A stretch of DNA of 64,000 nt from Methylomonas aurea (GCF_024505045.1 NZ_JANIBM010000023.1:1-64000); one strand, 5' to 3'; shown: positions 7,951 to 18,449, counted from the first letter of the stretch. Notes: generated from the sequence alone by a model not told the origin. A program made the numbers and translations.

Positions 7951-8796
7951 TTATTGGTCCAGGCAATGCAGTTCTACCCTGCGGTTCAGCGCCTGGCCTG
8001 CTCTACTGTCGTTGGGCGCCGCCGGCCGCGCCATGCCCTCCGAGGCGGTAACGATGTTTTGTTTTGGAATGCCGCGGGCGACCAGCATCTTTTTCACCAC
8101 GTTCGCTCTGATCCGGCCGAGCGCGAGATTGCCGGCGTCCGTGCCCAGGTTACAAGTATGGCCCACCAAACGCACTTGGCCGGAACAACTTTGCGCCGCA
8201 GAAACCAATTCGTCGACCTTAGCGGCCGACTGCTGAGCCATTTGGCCGGAGTCGAATTTAAAGTACACGGTGAAGCGGGGAACGGCGAAAGTGTCTGCCG
8301 CCGCTTTGGAGACACCCGCCGCAGTCGGTTCGGTCGGCAAACTGGCTATCGCGTCGGTTAACTGCTGTTCGCCCTCGATACCTGCCTGTTCCGTCTGCTG
8401 CGCATCCGGCGCAGGCCCAGCTTCGGTTTTTGCTTCGGCAACCGGCATCGGAGCCATTGCCGCAGCAGCAGGGCCGGCCGGAGCCTCGGGTTTAGTTGCC
8501 GCTATCTCCGGCTGCTGCCGGCTGATTTCGGCCGACGGCTCGACCAGGATTATTGGCTTGCTCAAGGCCGCGGTTCCGGTAGTTGACTCCGGTATTTTCG
8601 ATAAATCGATCGTCAAAACCGCAAGCAAGGCCAGTAAACCGACCACGCCAACCAACCACGGCACATTGCTGCGCTTCGGCTTTTTCAAAGCTTTTTCCGG
8701 TTTGACCCGCAAATTGCCTGAATCCAGCCGTGCTTTATCCAGGGACGGCAGCACGCCGTCCAAGCCGTCGTGATCGAGCGATCGAGTTTTTTTCAT
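7951..8796 (-). CDS. Inner-membrane anchored OmpA-like domain protein
   Basis: 281 residues from the ATG at 8796, which has AAGGAC six bases upstream. A frame opening at 8856 lacks such a site. Layout: a basic cytoplasmic tail of about 45 residues (KALKKPKRS), one membrane helix (about 46-63), an Ala/Pro-rich linker of about 100 residues, then an OmpA/Pal C-terminal domain (about 170-281). That domain shows FTVYFKFDSGQM, LVGHTCNLGTDAGNLALGRIRA and LNRRVEL. Such domains bind peptidoglycan. GHTC replaces the common GHTD, a variant I note without knowing its effect. It leads the operon with the V4R and roadblock genes, suggesting that it anchors a cytoplasmic sensor complex to the cell wall (inference). 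Confidence 0.82.
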   Translation of the reverse strand: MKKTRSLDHDGLDGVLPSLDKARLDSGNLRVKPEKALKKPKRSNVPWLVGVVGLLALLAVLTIDLSKIPESTTGTAALSKPIILVEPSAEISRQQPEIAATKPEAPAGPAAAAMAPMPVAEAKTEAGPAPDAQQTEQAGIEGEQQLTDAIASLPTEPTAAGVSKAAADTFAVPRFTVYFKFDSGQMAQQSAAKVDELVSAAQSCSGQVRLVGHTCNLGTDAGNLALGRIRANVVKKMLVARGIPKQNIVTASEGMARPAAPNDSRAGQALNRRVELHCLDQ

Positions 8797-9134
8797 GCAA
8801 TGTCCTTGGTTCCATTCGGCGTGAGCCAGCGAAATTTGCCGGGACGGTTTAAGCAAGCGGTGGCTGATGCTGGTCGGCTATCATATGCAAGTTTACATGC
8901 ATAATCAAAGTTGACACTACTTCAAACAATTCGACTCGGTGAATTGACAACGAGCAAATGTATAGCTCGCGATTAGAGTCGTTTCCAGCAACACCAACAT
9001 TATCGAAATAACCATCGTTACCAAGGAATTTGGCTACAATTCGCTGACCCGATTGCTAATACTCGTCGAAAGTTAAATCGCAGAAGAAACAGCAACGATG
9101 AGACACGCCCGACATTGATTTTAGAGACCGCTCC
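8797..9134. other. Divergent intergenic region
   Basis: No gene seen. It separates the OmpA-like operon (minus) from the EAL gene (plus) and is unusually AT-rich for this window around 8880-8970. A possible minus-strand sigma-70 promoter is TTGTTT, 17 bases, then GATTAT, read leftward from about 8930. An inverted repeat TATGCA-N8-TGCATA lies at 8884-8903, just downstream of that -10, and could be an operator. Two plus-strand TTGACA hexamers (8911-8916 and 8944-8949) have no good -10 at proper spacing. Confidence 0.45.
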
Positions 9135-9929
9135 ATGCCGCACCAACCCGCACCAAACGCCAAAGCTCCCGCTACCGAAAACAGCTCGCCCGCTTGCAAT
9201 CGTTGCCAGGATCTGGACGAACTGGATTTCGACTTTAGTTTCGCCTACCAACCCATCGTCAATTTTTTCGCCCGCACTATATTCGCCCATGAAGCCTTGG
9301 TGCGCGGCATTAACGGCGAATCCGCCGCTTCGGTATTGTCCAGAGTCACCGACGAAAACCGCTACCGCTTCGACCAAAGCTGCAGAGTCAAGGCGGTGGA
9401 AGGTGCCGCCAAGTTAGGCATACAGGAATTTCTTTCTATCAATTTTCTGCCGAACGCGGTTTACCAACCGGAAGCCTGCATCCGCTCCACCTTCGAAGCG
9501 GCGCACACATACAATTTTTCCAAGGACCGCATCATTTTCGAGGTAGTCGAGGGCGAAGACGTTTCCGACCGACCGCATTTGATCGATATCTTCACCGAAT
9601 ACCGCCGCTTCGGATTCAAGACCGCAATCGACGATTTCGGCGCCGGTTATGCCGGCCTGAATCTGCTCGCCGAATTTCAGCCGGACCTGATCAAGCTGGA
9701 TATGGATTTGATACGCGACATCCATCTCAACAAGGCCAAACAAGCCATTGTCGGCGGCGTGGTCCAGATGTGCCGCGATCTGGAAATCGAGGTACTGGCG
9801 GAAGGCATAGAAACCAAAGCCGAGCGGGATTTTTTATTGTCCTGCGGCGTGACGCTATTCCAAGGCTACTTGTTCTGCAAGCCGGCGTTTCAGGCTATCG
9901 GCCAAATTAACCCGGACGCTTGGTGCTGA
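9135..9929 (+). CDS. Stand-alone EAL domain protein, probable c-di-GMP phosphodiesterase
   Basis: 264 residues, essentially one EAL domain after a disordered 30-residue head containing CNRC. Residues needed for c-di-GMP hydrolysis appear present: Glu53 in EALVRG, Asn104, Glu140 region (FEVVEGED), Asp167-Asp168 in DDFGAG, Lys188 in KLD, Glu224 in AEGIET and Gln244 in QGYLF. The start of the domain (FAYQPIVN, then HEALVRG) resembles EAL domains that follow BLUF sensors, but no sensor domain is attached here. The start ATG at 9135 has no strong ribosome binding site. Activity is predicted, not shown. Confidence 0.88.
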   Translation: MPHQPAPNAKAPATENSSPACNRCQDLDELDFDFSFAYQPIVNFFARTIFAHEALVRGINGESAASVLSRVTDENRYRFDQSCRVKAVEGAAKLGIQEFLSINFLPNAVYQPEACIRSTFEAAHTYNFSKDRIIFEVVEGEDVSDRPHLIDIFTEYRRFGFKTAIDDFGAGYAGLNLLAEFQPDLIKLDMDLIRDIHLNKAKQAIVGGVVQMCRDLEIEVLAEGIETKAERDFLLSCGVTLFQGYLFCKPAFQAIGQINPDAWC

Positions 9930-9943
9930 CCGCCAACCGCGCA

Positions 9944-11026
9944 CTAAAAACGTAACGCCCGCCGCTTTGCCCCCCAATCGCCGGGCTGGGCTTGAAACAG
10001 GCCGGCGCAACGCGTACCGCAATAGCGGCAATTGCCCGCAGCATCCAGATTCCAATCCGACAACACGTACCAGTCTCTGCCGATCAACAGCTCGCCGCAA
10101 TGGTGGCAGTAGGTACTCTCTGCCGCCTTGTCGTGCACATTGCCGACGTAGGCGTAACGCACGCCGTTTTGTAACGCAATACTCCGAGCCGTCAGCAACG
10201 TCGCCAACGGCGTATGCGGTTTGTCGGTCATTTTCCAGTCGGGATGGAAGGCGGTGAAATGCATCGGCACCTCCGGCCCCAGATTCTCGACCACCCACTG
10301 CGTCATCGCCTGCAATTCGGCCTCGGAATCATTTTCTCCCGGAATCAGCAAGGTAGTCAGCTCAAACCAGACCTGGGTTTCCCGCTTCAAATACAACAGT
10401 GTATCCAACACCGGCTGCAAATGGCCGCCGGTAATTTTGTGGTAAAAATCCTCAGAGAACGCTTTCAGATCGACGTTTGCCGCATCCATATAACGGTAAA
10501 ACTCGGCGCGCGGTTCGGCGCAAACGTAACCGGCGGTCACCGCCACCGACTTCAAACCCAGTTCGCGGCAGGCCTGGGCGGTATCGATGGCATATTCGTG
10601 AAACACCACCGGGTCGTTGTAGGTGTAAGCCACGCTGCTGCAGCCCTGCTCCAACGCCGCCTTGGCGATTGCTTCCGGGCTGGCGCAACTCATCAAAGTA
10701 TCCATTTCCCGCGATTTGCTGATATCCCAGTTCTGGCAGAATTTGCAGGCCAAATTGCAACCGGCGGTACCGAACGACAGGATAGGCGTACCGGGCAAAA
10801 AATGGTTCAGCGGTTTCTTTTCGATCGGGTCGACGGCAAAGCCGCTGGAACGGCCGTAGCTGGTCATGACGATTTGCTGTCCCAGATTCTGGCGGACAAA
10901 GCACAAGCCGCGCTGGCCTTCGTGAAGTTTGCAAAAGCGCGGGCACAAATCGCATTGCACTTTGCCGTCGGCCAGTACGTGCCAATAGCGGGTGGCGGCT
11001 GTGTCGGAACTGATTAATGTAGCCAT
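9944..11026 (-). CDS. amrS: AmmeMemoRadiSam system radical SAM enzyme
   Basis: 360 residues. The radical SAM triad is C90-x3-C94-x2-C97 in GCNLACKFCQNW. A family-specific N-terminal cysteine cluster is C25-x2-C28-x3-C32 and C42. The C-terminal tail has two CxxC pairs (CHHCG, and CRYCGTRC) like a zinc ribbon. The central part resembles pyruvate formate-lyase activating enzyme (AYTYNDPVVFHEYA, VDLKAF). It belongs to the PflA-like family that co-occurs with MEMO and AMMECR1 homologues; the reaction is unknown. Here it is divergent from the MEMO gene, with 154 bases between the two start codons. A shared promoter region is likely. Confidence 0.92.
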   Translation of the reverse strand: MATLISSDTAATRYWHVLADGKVQCDLCPRFCKLHEGQRGLCFVRQNLGQQIVMTSYGRSSGFAVDPIEKKPLNHFLPGTPILSFGTAGCNLACKFCQNWDISKSREMDTLMSCASPEAIAKAALEQGCSSVAYTYNDPVVFHEYAIDTAQACRELGLKSVAVTAGYVCAEPRAEFYRYMDAANVDLKAFSEDFYHKITGGHLQPVLDTLLYLKRETQVWFELTTLLIPGENDSEAELQAMTQWVVENLGPEVPMHFTAFHPDWKMTDKPHTPLATLLTARSIALQNGVRYAYVGNVHDKAAESTYCHHCGELLIGRDWYVLSDWNLDAAGNCRYCGTRCAGLFQAQPGDWGAKRRALRF

Positions 11027-11180
11027 GGTGTTGCTCCTTGAACCTAGCCGAAAAAATCCGGTCGTTACCGGTGCGGATAGCAGTAGAATAACTCCGGAGC
11101 AGCCGCGAACTGTAGTTATTTCGACAGCCGCGGCCGGCCCGGGCTTACTGATCGATTACAACTCTAATAAGGATCAGCGC

Positions 11181-11960
11181 ATGAACAGAAAACCAGCGGT
11201 CGCCGGCCGCTTCTACCCGGCGCAACCCCAACAACTTCACGCCGAAATCGTCGGCTTTCTGCAGCAGGCCGAACCGGCCGACCCAGTTCCCAAAGCCATT
11301 ATTGCCCCGCACGCCGGCTATATCTATTCCGGCCCGGTCGCGGCCAGCGCTTATGTACGCTTGAAGCCGGCAGCGGGCTCGATCAAACGCGTGGTATTAA
11401 TCGGACCCTCGCACCGGGTGGCGTTCCGCGGTCTGGCGGTCAGCAGAACCCACGCCTACACCACGCCGCTCGGCGACGTCCAGGTGGACCGGGCCGCAGT
11501 GGAAACCTTGTTACAACTACCGTTCGTCGAATATATCGAACAGGCCCATACCCTGGAACACAGCCTGGAAGTCCATTTGCCGTTTCTGCAGGAAGTCTTG
11601 CGGGACTTCAGCCTGGTGCCGATCGTGGCCGGAGACGCCAGCCCGGACCAGGTCAGCCAAGTGCTGGATCGACTGTGGGACGGTCCGGAAACATTGCTGG
11701 TGGTCAGCTCCGACCTGAGCCACTACCACCCTTACGCGACCGCGCAACGCATGGACCGCAATACCAGCCAACTGATCGAACAATTGCGCTACCAGGACAT
11801 CGGCGGCGAGGACGCCTGCGGCAAGGTGGCGGTCAACGGCCTGTTGAAATTGCTCGCCGAAAAAGGCCTGTCGATCAAAACCATAGACCTGCGCAACTCC
11901 GGAGACACCGCCGGCGACAAGCAGCAAGTGGTGGGCTACGGTGCCTATGTCGTTGACTGA
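11181..11960 (+). CDS. amrB: AmmeMemoRadiSam system protein B (MEMO family)
   Basis: 259 residues from the ATG at 11181, which has AAGGA seven bases upstream. The open frame reaches 10992 but then runs into the divergent amrS. It belongs to the MEMO family, related in fold to class III extradiol dioxygenases. The conserved metal and active-site residues can be placed: His44 in APHAGYIYSG, His78 in GPSHRV, Asp178 and His181 in SSDLSHYHP, and Cys213 in EDACGK. Human MEMO1 binds iron or copper through equivalent residues; the bacterial role is unknown. Its 3' end overlaps the AMMECR1-like gene by 14 bases, which implies translational coupling. Confidence 0.92.
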   Translation: MNRKPAVAGRFYPAQPQQLHAEIVGFLQQAEPADPVPKAIIAPHAGYIYSGPVAASAYVRLKPAAGSIKRVVLIGPSHRVAFRGLAVSRTHAYTTPLGDVQVDRAAVETLLQLPFVEYIEQAHTLEHSLEVHLPFLQEVLRDFSLVPIVAGDASPDQVSQVLDRLWDGPETLLVVSSDLSHYHPYATAQRMDRNTSQLIEQLRYQDIGGEDACGKVAVNGLLKLLAEKGLSIKTIDLRNSGDTAGDKQQVVGYGAYVVD

Positions 11961-12504
11961 CGACCAACGCCAGCGCTTGTTGGCGCTGGCCCGGCAATCG
12001 ATCATTCACGGCCTGAAAACCGGCCGGCCGTTAAGCGTCGATCCGGCGCAGTATCCCGGCGAATTATCCGCCCGCCGCGCCACCTTCGTCACGCTGGAAC
12101 GCGCCGGCCAGTTGCGCGGTTGTATCGGCATGCTCGAAGCGCGGCGGCCGTTGGCGGAAGACGTGGCCGAAAACGCCTTCGCCGCCGCCTTCCGCGATCC
12201 GCGCTTCCCGCCGCTGCGGGACAGCGAACTGGCCGGACTCGATCTGCACATTTCGGTGTTGGCACCGGCCGAATCGCTGCCGGTCGAGTCGGAAGCCGAC
12301 TTGCTGCAACAGCTTCGCCCCGGCGTCGATGGCTTGATTCTGCAGGAAGGCGGCCGGCGGGCAACGTTTCTACCGGCGGTTTGGGACGATCTGCCCGAAC
12401 CTGCCCATTTCCTGAACCACCTGAAACAAAAAGCCGGCCTGCCGGCCACTTATTGGTCGGATAGCCTGCGATTTTTCCGCTACACCACGGAAAGCTTCGG
12501 CTGA
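11947..12504 (+). CDS. amrA: AmmeMemoRadiSam system protein A (AMMECR1 family)
   Basis: 185 residues from the ATG at 11947; a GTG two codons earlier (11941) is an alternative. The family hallmark LRGCIGML is present near residue 57, with the following helix RPLAEDVAENAFAAAFRDPRFPPL and the strand LHISVLAP. AMMECR1 proteins are of unknown biochemical function and consistently accompany MEMO and the radical SAM partner in prokaryotes. The overlap with amrB makes these two a certain operon. The gene ends about 50 bases before the zwf promoter. Confidence 0.9.
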   Translation: MSLTDDQRQRLLALARQSIIHGLKTGRPLSVDPAQYPGELSARRATFVTLERAGQLRGCIGMLEARRPLAEDVAENAFAAAFRDPRFPPLRDSELAGLDLHISVLAPAESLPVESEADLLQQLRPGVDGLILQEGGRRATFLPAVWDDLPEPAHFLNHLKQKAGLPATYWSDSLRFFRYTTESFG

Positions 12505-12554
12505 TCCGCCGCCTTCTTAAAACCCAGTAAATTCGCGGCCTCCAGGCTTTTTTC

Positions 12555-12584
12555 TTGTTCGAAAAGCCCTTGCAACCTTATAAT
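12555..12584 (+). promoter_or_regulatory. Sigma-70 type promoter for the zwf operon
   Basis: TTGTTC (12555-12560), 18 bases, then a perfect TATAAT (12579-12584). Transcription would begin near 12591, leaving a leader of about 78 bases before zwf at 12669. It is the only good promoter seen before the carbohydrate cluster. Confidence 0.65.
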
Positions 12585-12668
12585 GGCGGCATTTTCGGCT
12601 GATTTCGGCCCGCCTCAATTTACAGGCACCGGCAGCGAACGGATTTCGGCGTATTTGGGTACCATTGA

Positions 12669-14135
12669 ATGAAAAACCACACTTACAAACCCTGCGACTT
12701 AGTGATTTACGGTGCGCTGGGTGATTTGTCCAAGCGCAAGCTGTTGATTTCGTTATATCGACTAGAAAAATCGGAATTACTCGAGCCCGACACCCGCATC
12801 ATCGGCGTCGACCGGCTGGACGAGACCAGCGAAGGCTTCGTCAACATTGCCCGCGCCAGTCTCGATGCGTTTTTGAACAACACCATCAACGAAGCAATCT
12901 GGCAGCGTTTTTCTAAGCGCCTGTCTTATTTGAAAATCGACCTGACTCAGCCGGAACAATACCTGCAGCTGAATGCCGTCGTGGAGCCGGACAAAAGGGT
13001 CATGGTCAATTACTTCGCCGTTGCGCCATTCCTGTTCAAAAACATTTGCCAGGGTTTGCAAAGCTGCGGCGTGTTGACGCCGGAATCGCGCATGGTGATG
13101 GAGAAGCCGATCGGCCACGATTTGAAGTCGTCGATAGAAATCAACGATGCGGTCGCCGACGCCTTTCACGAAGATCAGGTCTACCGGATCGACCATTACC
13201 TGGGCAAGGAAACCGTGTTGAACCTGTTGGCCTTGCGCTTCGCCAACTCGATTTTCACGACCAACTGGAACCACAACACGATAGACCACATCCAGATCAC
13301 GGTCGGCGAAGACATCGGCATCGAAGGTCGTTGGGAATATTTCGACAAGACCGGCCAGTTACGCGACATGTTGCAAAACCACCTGTTGCAAATTCTGACC
13401 TTCGTCGCCATGGAACCGCCGGCCGATCTGGAAGCGGAAAGCATCCACATGGAGAAAATCAAGGTCCTGAAAGCGCTACGACCGATCACGGCGCGCAATG
13501 TCGAGGAAAAAACCGTACGCGGCCAATATACCGCGGGTTTCATCAAAGGCCAGGCCGTGCCGGGATATTTGGAAGAGGAAGGCGCCAACAAGGAAAGCAC
13601 CACCGAAAGCTTTGTCGCGATCCGGGTCGACATCGACAACTGGCGCTGGGCCGGCGTGCCGTTTTACATGCGCACCGGCAAACGCATGCCGAACAAGCGC
13701 ACCGAGATCGTGGTCAACTTCAAGCAGTTGCCGCACAACATCTTTAAAGACAGTTTCCGCGATTTGCCGGCCAACAAACTGGTGATCCACCTGCAACCCA
13801 ACGAGGGTGTCGAGGTGGTGATGCTGAACAAAGTGCCTGGCATCGACGGCAACATCAAATTGCAGCAAACCAAGCTCGACTTGAGCTTCTCGGAAACTTT
13901 CAAGAAAAACAGCATTTTCGGCGGCTACGAAAAACTGATTCTGGAGGCCCTGCGCGGCAATCCGACGCTGTTTTTGAGCCGCGAGGAAATCGAACAGGCC
14001 TGGACCTGGGTCGATTCGATCCAGGACGCCTGGGCACACAGCCACAGTGCGCCCAAATCTTATCCGGCCGGTAGCTGGGGACCGATCGCCTCTGTGGCGT
14101 TGCTGGCCCGCGACGGCCGCGCTTGGGAAGAGTAA
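12669..14135 (+). CDS. zwf: Glucose-6-phosphate dehydrogenase
   Basis: First enzyme of the oxidative pentose phosphate and Entner-Doudoroff routes: glucose-6-phosphate to 6-phosphogluconolactone with reduction of NAD(P). 488 residues, normal length. The N-terminal nucleotide-binding motif is YGALGDLSKRKL. The active-site signature RIDHYLGKE (about residues 177-185) holds the substrate-binding Lys and catalytic His region. It opens a plus-strand run zwf-pgl-edd-gnd-eda, so the operon serves both 6-phosphogluconate branches. In methanotrophs this set handles sugar phosphates formed by the ribulose monophosphate cycle (established for the group; assignment of this strain is inferred). Confidence 0.96.
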   Translation: MKNHTYKPCDLVIYGALGDLSKRKLLISLYRLEKSELLEPDTRIIGVDRLDETSEGFVNIARASLDAFLNNTINEAIWQRFSKRLSYLKIDLTQPEQYLQLNAVVEPDKRVMVNYFAVAPFLFKNICQGLQSCGVLTPESRMVMEKPIGHDLKSSIEINDAVADAFHEDQVYRIDHYLGKETVLNLLALRFANSIFTTNWNHNTIDHIQITVGEDIGIEGRWEYFDKTGQLRDMLQNHLLQILTFVAMEPPADLEAESIHMEKIKVLKALRPITARNVEEKTVRGQYTAGFIKGQAVPGYLEEEGANKESTTESFVAIRVDIDNWRWAGVPFYMRTGKRMPNKRTEIVVNFKQLPHNIFKDSFRDLPANKLVIHLQPNEGVEVVMLNKVPGIDGNIKLQQTKLDLSFSETFKKNSIFGGYEKLILEALRGNPTLFLSREEIEQAWTWVDSIQDAWAHSHSAPKSYPAGSWGPIASVALLARDGRAWEE

Positions 14136-14165
14136 CCATCTAAATCCATCACGAGTACAACGATC

Positions 14166-14876
14166 ATGGTTAGAGAATTTTTTTTCGAACAGCGAAACCA
14201 CTTGTTCACCGCGTTGGTGGCGGAATGCCACGACGTCTTGTCCGAAGCGATCAGCAAACACGGCCATGCCGTGCTGCTGGTTTCGGGCGGCACCACGCCG
14301 GCACCGCTATACGAAGCGCTGTCCAAATCCGACTTGAACTGGAAAAAAATCAAAGTCGCTTTGGTGGACGAACGCTGGGTGGACGGCAGCCATAGCGCCA
14401 GCAACGAAGCCCTGATCCGCCGCAGCCTGTTGATCAACAACGCCAGAAACGTCGAATTCGTCGGCATGAAAACCGCCGCCGCGACCGCCGCGGCTGGCCA
14501 AGCCGAAACCGAAAGCCGTTATCAGGCCTTGCCGCAACCGTTTACTTTGAGCATCGTCGGTATGGGCATCGACGGCCATACCGCATCGTTGTTTCCACAC
14601 GCCCCCGGTCTGGCCGAAGCGCTGAGCGAAGACAACAAGCAACTGACCGCGGCAATCAACGCCGTACAGAGCGAAGTTACCGGCCCGAACACCGAACGCC
14701 TGACATTGACCCGCAACGGACTGCTGAAATCCGAGCGTATCATTATCCTGTTCACCGGCGAGGACAAACTGACCGTATTCGGCAAAGCCCAGCAGCCCGG
14801 CCCGGTCGAAGACATGCCGATCCGCGCGCTATTGAACCAGGAGCAAGCGCCGGTCGAATTGTATTGGGCCCCTTGA
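14166..14876 (+). CDS. pgl: 6-phosphogluconolactonase (DevB/SOL type)
   Basis: Hydrolyses 6-phosphogluconolactone to 6-phosphogluconate. 236 residues, typical of the DevB type. Motifs seen: LVSGGTTPAPLYEAL near the N terminus, VALVDERWVDGSHSASN with the paired acidic and Arg residues, and GMGIDGHTASLFPHAP with the catalytic His. It starts 30 bases after zwf and probably shares its transcript. The following gap to edd is 109 bases and holds no clear promoter. Confidence 0.94.
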   Translation: MVREFFFEQRNHLFTALVAECHDVLSEAISKHGHAVLLVSGGTTPAPLYEALSKSDLNWKKIKVALVDERWVDGSHSASNEALIRRSLLINNARNVEFVGMKTAAATAAAGQAETESRYQALPQPFTLSIVGMGIDGHTASLFPHAPGLAEALSEDNKQLTAAINAVQSEVTGPNTERLTLTRNGLLKSERIIILFTGEDKLTVFGKAQQPGPVEDMPIRALLNQEQAPVELYWAP

Positions 14877-14985
14877 GCACCCTACATCCATCAGCACGGG
14901 TTAGACGCGCATGACCCGAGTATTCTCGAACCCAAGTGAGCCGCGCGTCGCAACCAAATCGGCGTAATTACAGCCAGGAGAGTCT

Positions 14986-16809
<1,824 letters not shown>

Positions 16810-16901
16810 CAAAACCAGCGTTTAACCGATTTGGCCGCGGCAGTGTTCGAGCTAAGTTGAATCGAATTTCAAATATGGGCAACTTTTAGCGGCAGGTGAA
16901 C

Positions 16902-18347
16902 ATGAAAGCAGATATCGGTTTAATCGGATTGGCAGTGATGGGCCAGAATCTGGTCCTGAACATGAACGACCACGGCTTCAAGGTAGCGGTGTACAACCGC
17001 ACCACCAGCAAAGTCGACGAGTTCCTGGAAGGTCCGGCCCAGGGCACCCAGGTCATTGGCACCCGCTCGCTGGCTGAACTGGTGGAAAGTCTGGCGTCGC
17101 CGCGCAAGGTGATGCTGATGGTCAAGGCCGGCAGCGTCGTCGACCAATACATCGAAGATTTGCTGCCGCTGCTCGCGCCTGGCGACATCATCATCGACGG
17201 CGGCAACTCATTGTTCACCGACACCAACCGCCGTACCCAATACCTGGCCGACAAGGGTTTGCTCTATGTCGGCACCGGCGTATCCGGCGGCGAGGAAGGC
17301 GCCCGCCACGGCCCTTCGATCATGCCGGGCGGCAATAAAGCCGCATGGGCGGCCGTCAAGCCCATTTTTCAGGCGATCAGCGCCCACGTCGATAACGAAC
17401 CGTGTTGCGAGTGGGTCGGCGATAACGGCGCCGGCCACTACGTGAAAATGGTGCATAACGGCATCGAGTACGGCGACATGCAGTTGATTTGCGAGGCCTA
17501 CCAATTGTTGTCCGAAGGCCTGGGCTTGAGTACCGACGAAATGCAGGCGATCTTCGCCGACTGGAACCGGGGCGAGTTGAGTTCTTACCTGATCGAGATC
17601 ACCGCCAACATCCTGGCCTACAAAGACGAAAACGGCGAGCCGCTGCTGGATAAGATTCTTGATACCGCCGGCCAAAAAGGCACCGGCAAATGGACCGGCA
17701 TCAATGCGCTGGATTTGGGTATCCCGCTGACCTTAATCGGCGAATCGGTGTTTGCCCGTTGCCTGTCCGCGCAAAAAGACGAGCGCGTCAGAGCCGCCAA
17801 AATACTGCCTAAGCAACGTAAAAGCTTCAGCGGCGACCGCCAAGCCATGGTCCAGGCCATACGCCAGGCGTTGTACGCGTCGAAGATCATTTCTTATGCC
17901 CAAGGCTTCCGCCTGATGCGCGAAGCCGCCCACGAATACAAACTGGCGCTCAATTACGGCGATATCGCCTTGATGTGGCGCGGCGGTTGCATCATTCGCA
18001 GCCAATTCTTGAACAATATCAAGCAGGCTTACCAACGCAACCCCGAACTGGAAAATTTGCTGCTGGCCGATTTCTTCGTCGACGCGATGCAGCAAGCCGA
18101 GGCCGGCTGGCGTCAAGCGGTGGTGATGGGCATCGAATTGGGCATTCCGACGCCGGCGTTTTCGTCGGCACTGGCCTACTACGACGGTTACCGCACCGAA
18201 CGTTTGCCGGCCAACCTACTGCAAGCGCAGCGCGACTATTTCGGCGCCCATTCTTACGAGCGCATCGACCGGCCCAGAGGCGAATTCTTTCATACCGACT
18301 GGACCGGCCGCGGCGGCAAGACTGCGTCGACGACATATACGGCGTAA
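16902..18347 (+). CDS. gnd: 6-phosphogluconate dehydrogenase, decarboxylating
   Basis: Converts 6-phosphogluconate to ribulose 5-phosphate with release of CO2 and reduction of NADP. 481 residues from the ATG at 16902, with AGGTG close upstream; a GTG two codons earlier is less likely. The N terminus GLIGLAVMGQNLVLNMND is the dinucleotide fold, and NRTTSKVDEF is the NADP-type loop. The substrate motif GAGHYVKMVHNGIEYGDMQ contains the catalytic Lys. It belongs to the long dimeric class. In methanotrophs it also allows cyclic oxidation of formaldehyde through the RuMP cycle (established knowledge). Confidence 0.96.
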   Translation: MKADIGLIGLAVMGQNLVLNMNDHGFKVAVYNRTTSKVDEFLEGPAQGTQVIGTRSLAELVESLASPRKVMLMVKAGSVVDQYIEDLLPLLAPGDIIIDGGNSLFTDTNRRTQYLADKGLLYVGTGVSGGEEGARHGPSIMPGGNKAAWAAVKPIFQAISAHVDNEPCCEWVGDNGAGHYVKMVHNGIEYGDMQLICEAYQLLSEGLGLSTDEMQAIFADWNRGELSSYLIEITANILAYKDENGEPLLDKILDTAGQKGTGKWTGINALDLGIPLTLIGESVFARCLSAQKDERVRAAKILPKQRKSFSGDRQAMVQAIRQALYASKIISYAQGFRLMREAAHEYKLALNYGDIALMWRGGCIIRSQFLNNIKQAYQRNPELENLLLADFFVDAMQQAEAGWRQAVVMGIELGIPTPAFSSALAYYDGYRTERLPANLLQAQRDYFGAHSYERIDRPRGEFFHTDWTGRGGKTASTTYTA

Positions 18348-18384
18348 TCGCCGGAATCGGAAAGATTGTCATCTGATAAACACG

Positions 18385-18449
18385 AGTTGGGTTGGCGTAG
18401 CGTGGCCCGACAATTAACCGCGGGTGGGTTAGGCTACGCTAACCCGACC
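18385..18449. repeat. Imperfect inverted repeat between gnd and eda
   Basis: A left arm near 18386-18408 (GTTGGGTTGGCGTAGCGTGG...) and a right arm near 18426-18448 (...GGCTACGCTAACCCGAC) are reverse complements at 18 of 23 positions, about 17 bases apart. The arms share the core GCGTAGC. Similar GGGTTxGCGTAGC palindromes occur as dispersed intergenic repeats in many Proteobacteria, and the RNA could act as a processing site or partial terminator inside the operon. I cannot count other copies in the genome. Confidence 0.6.
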
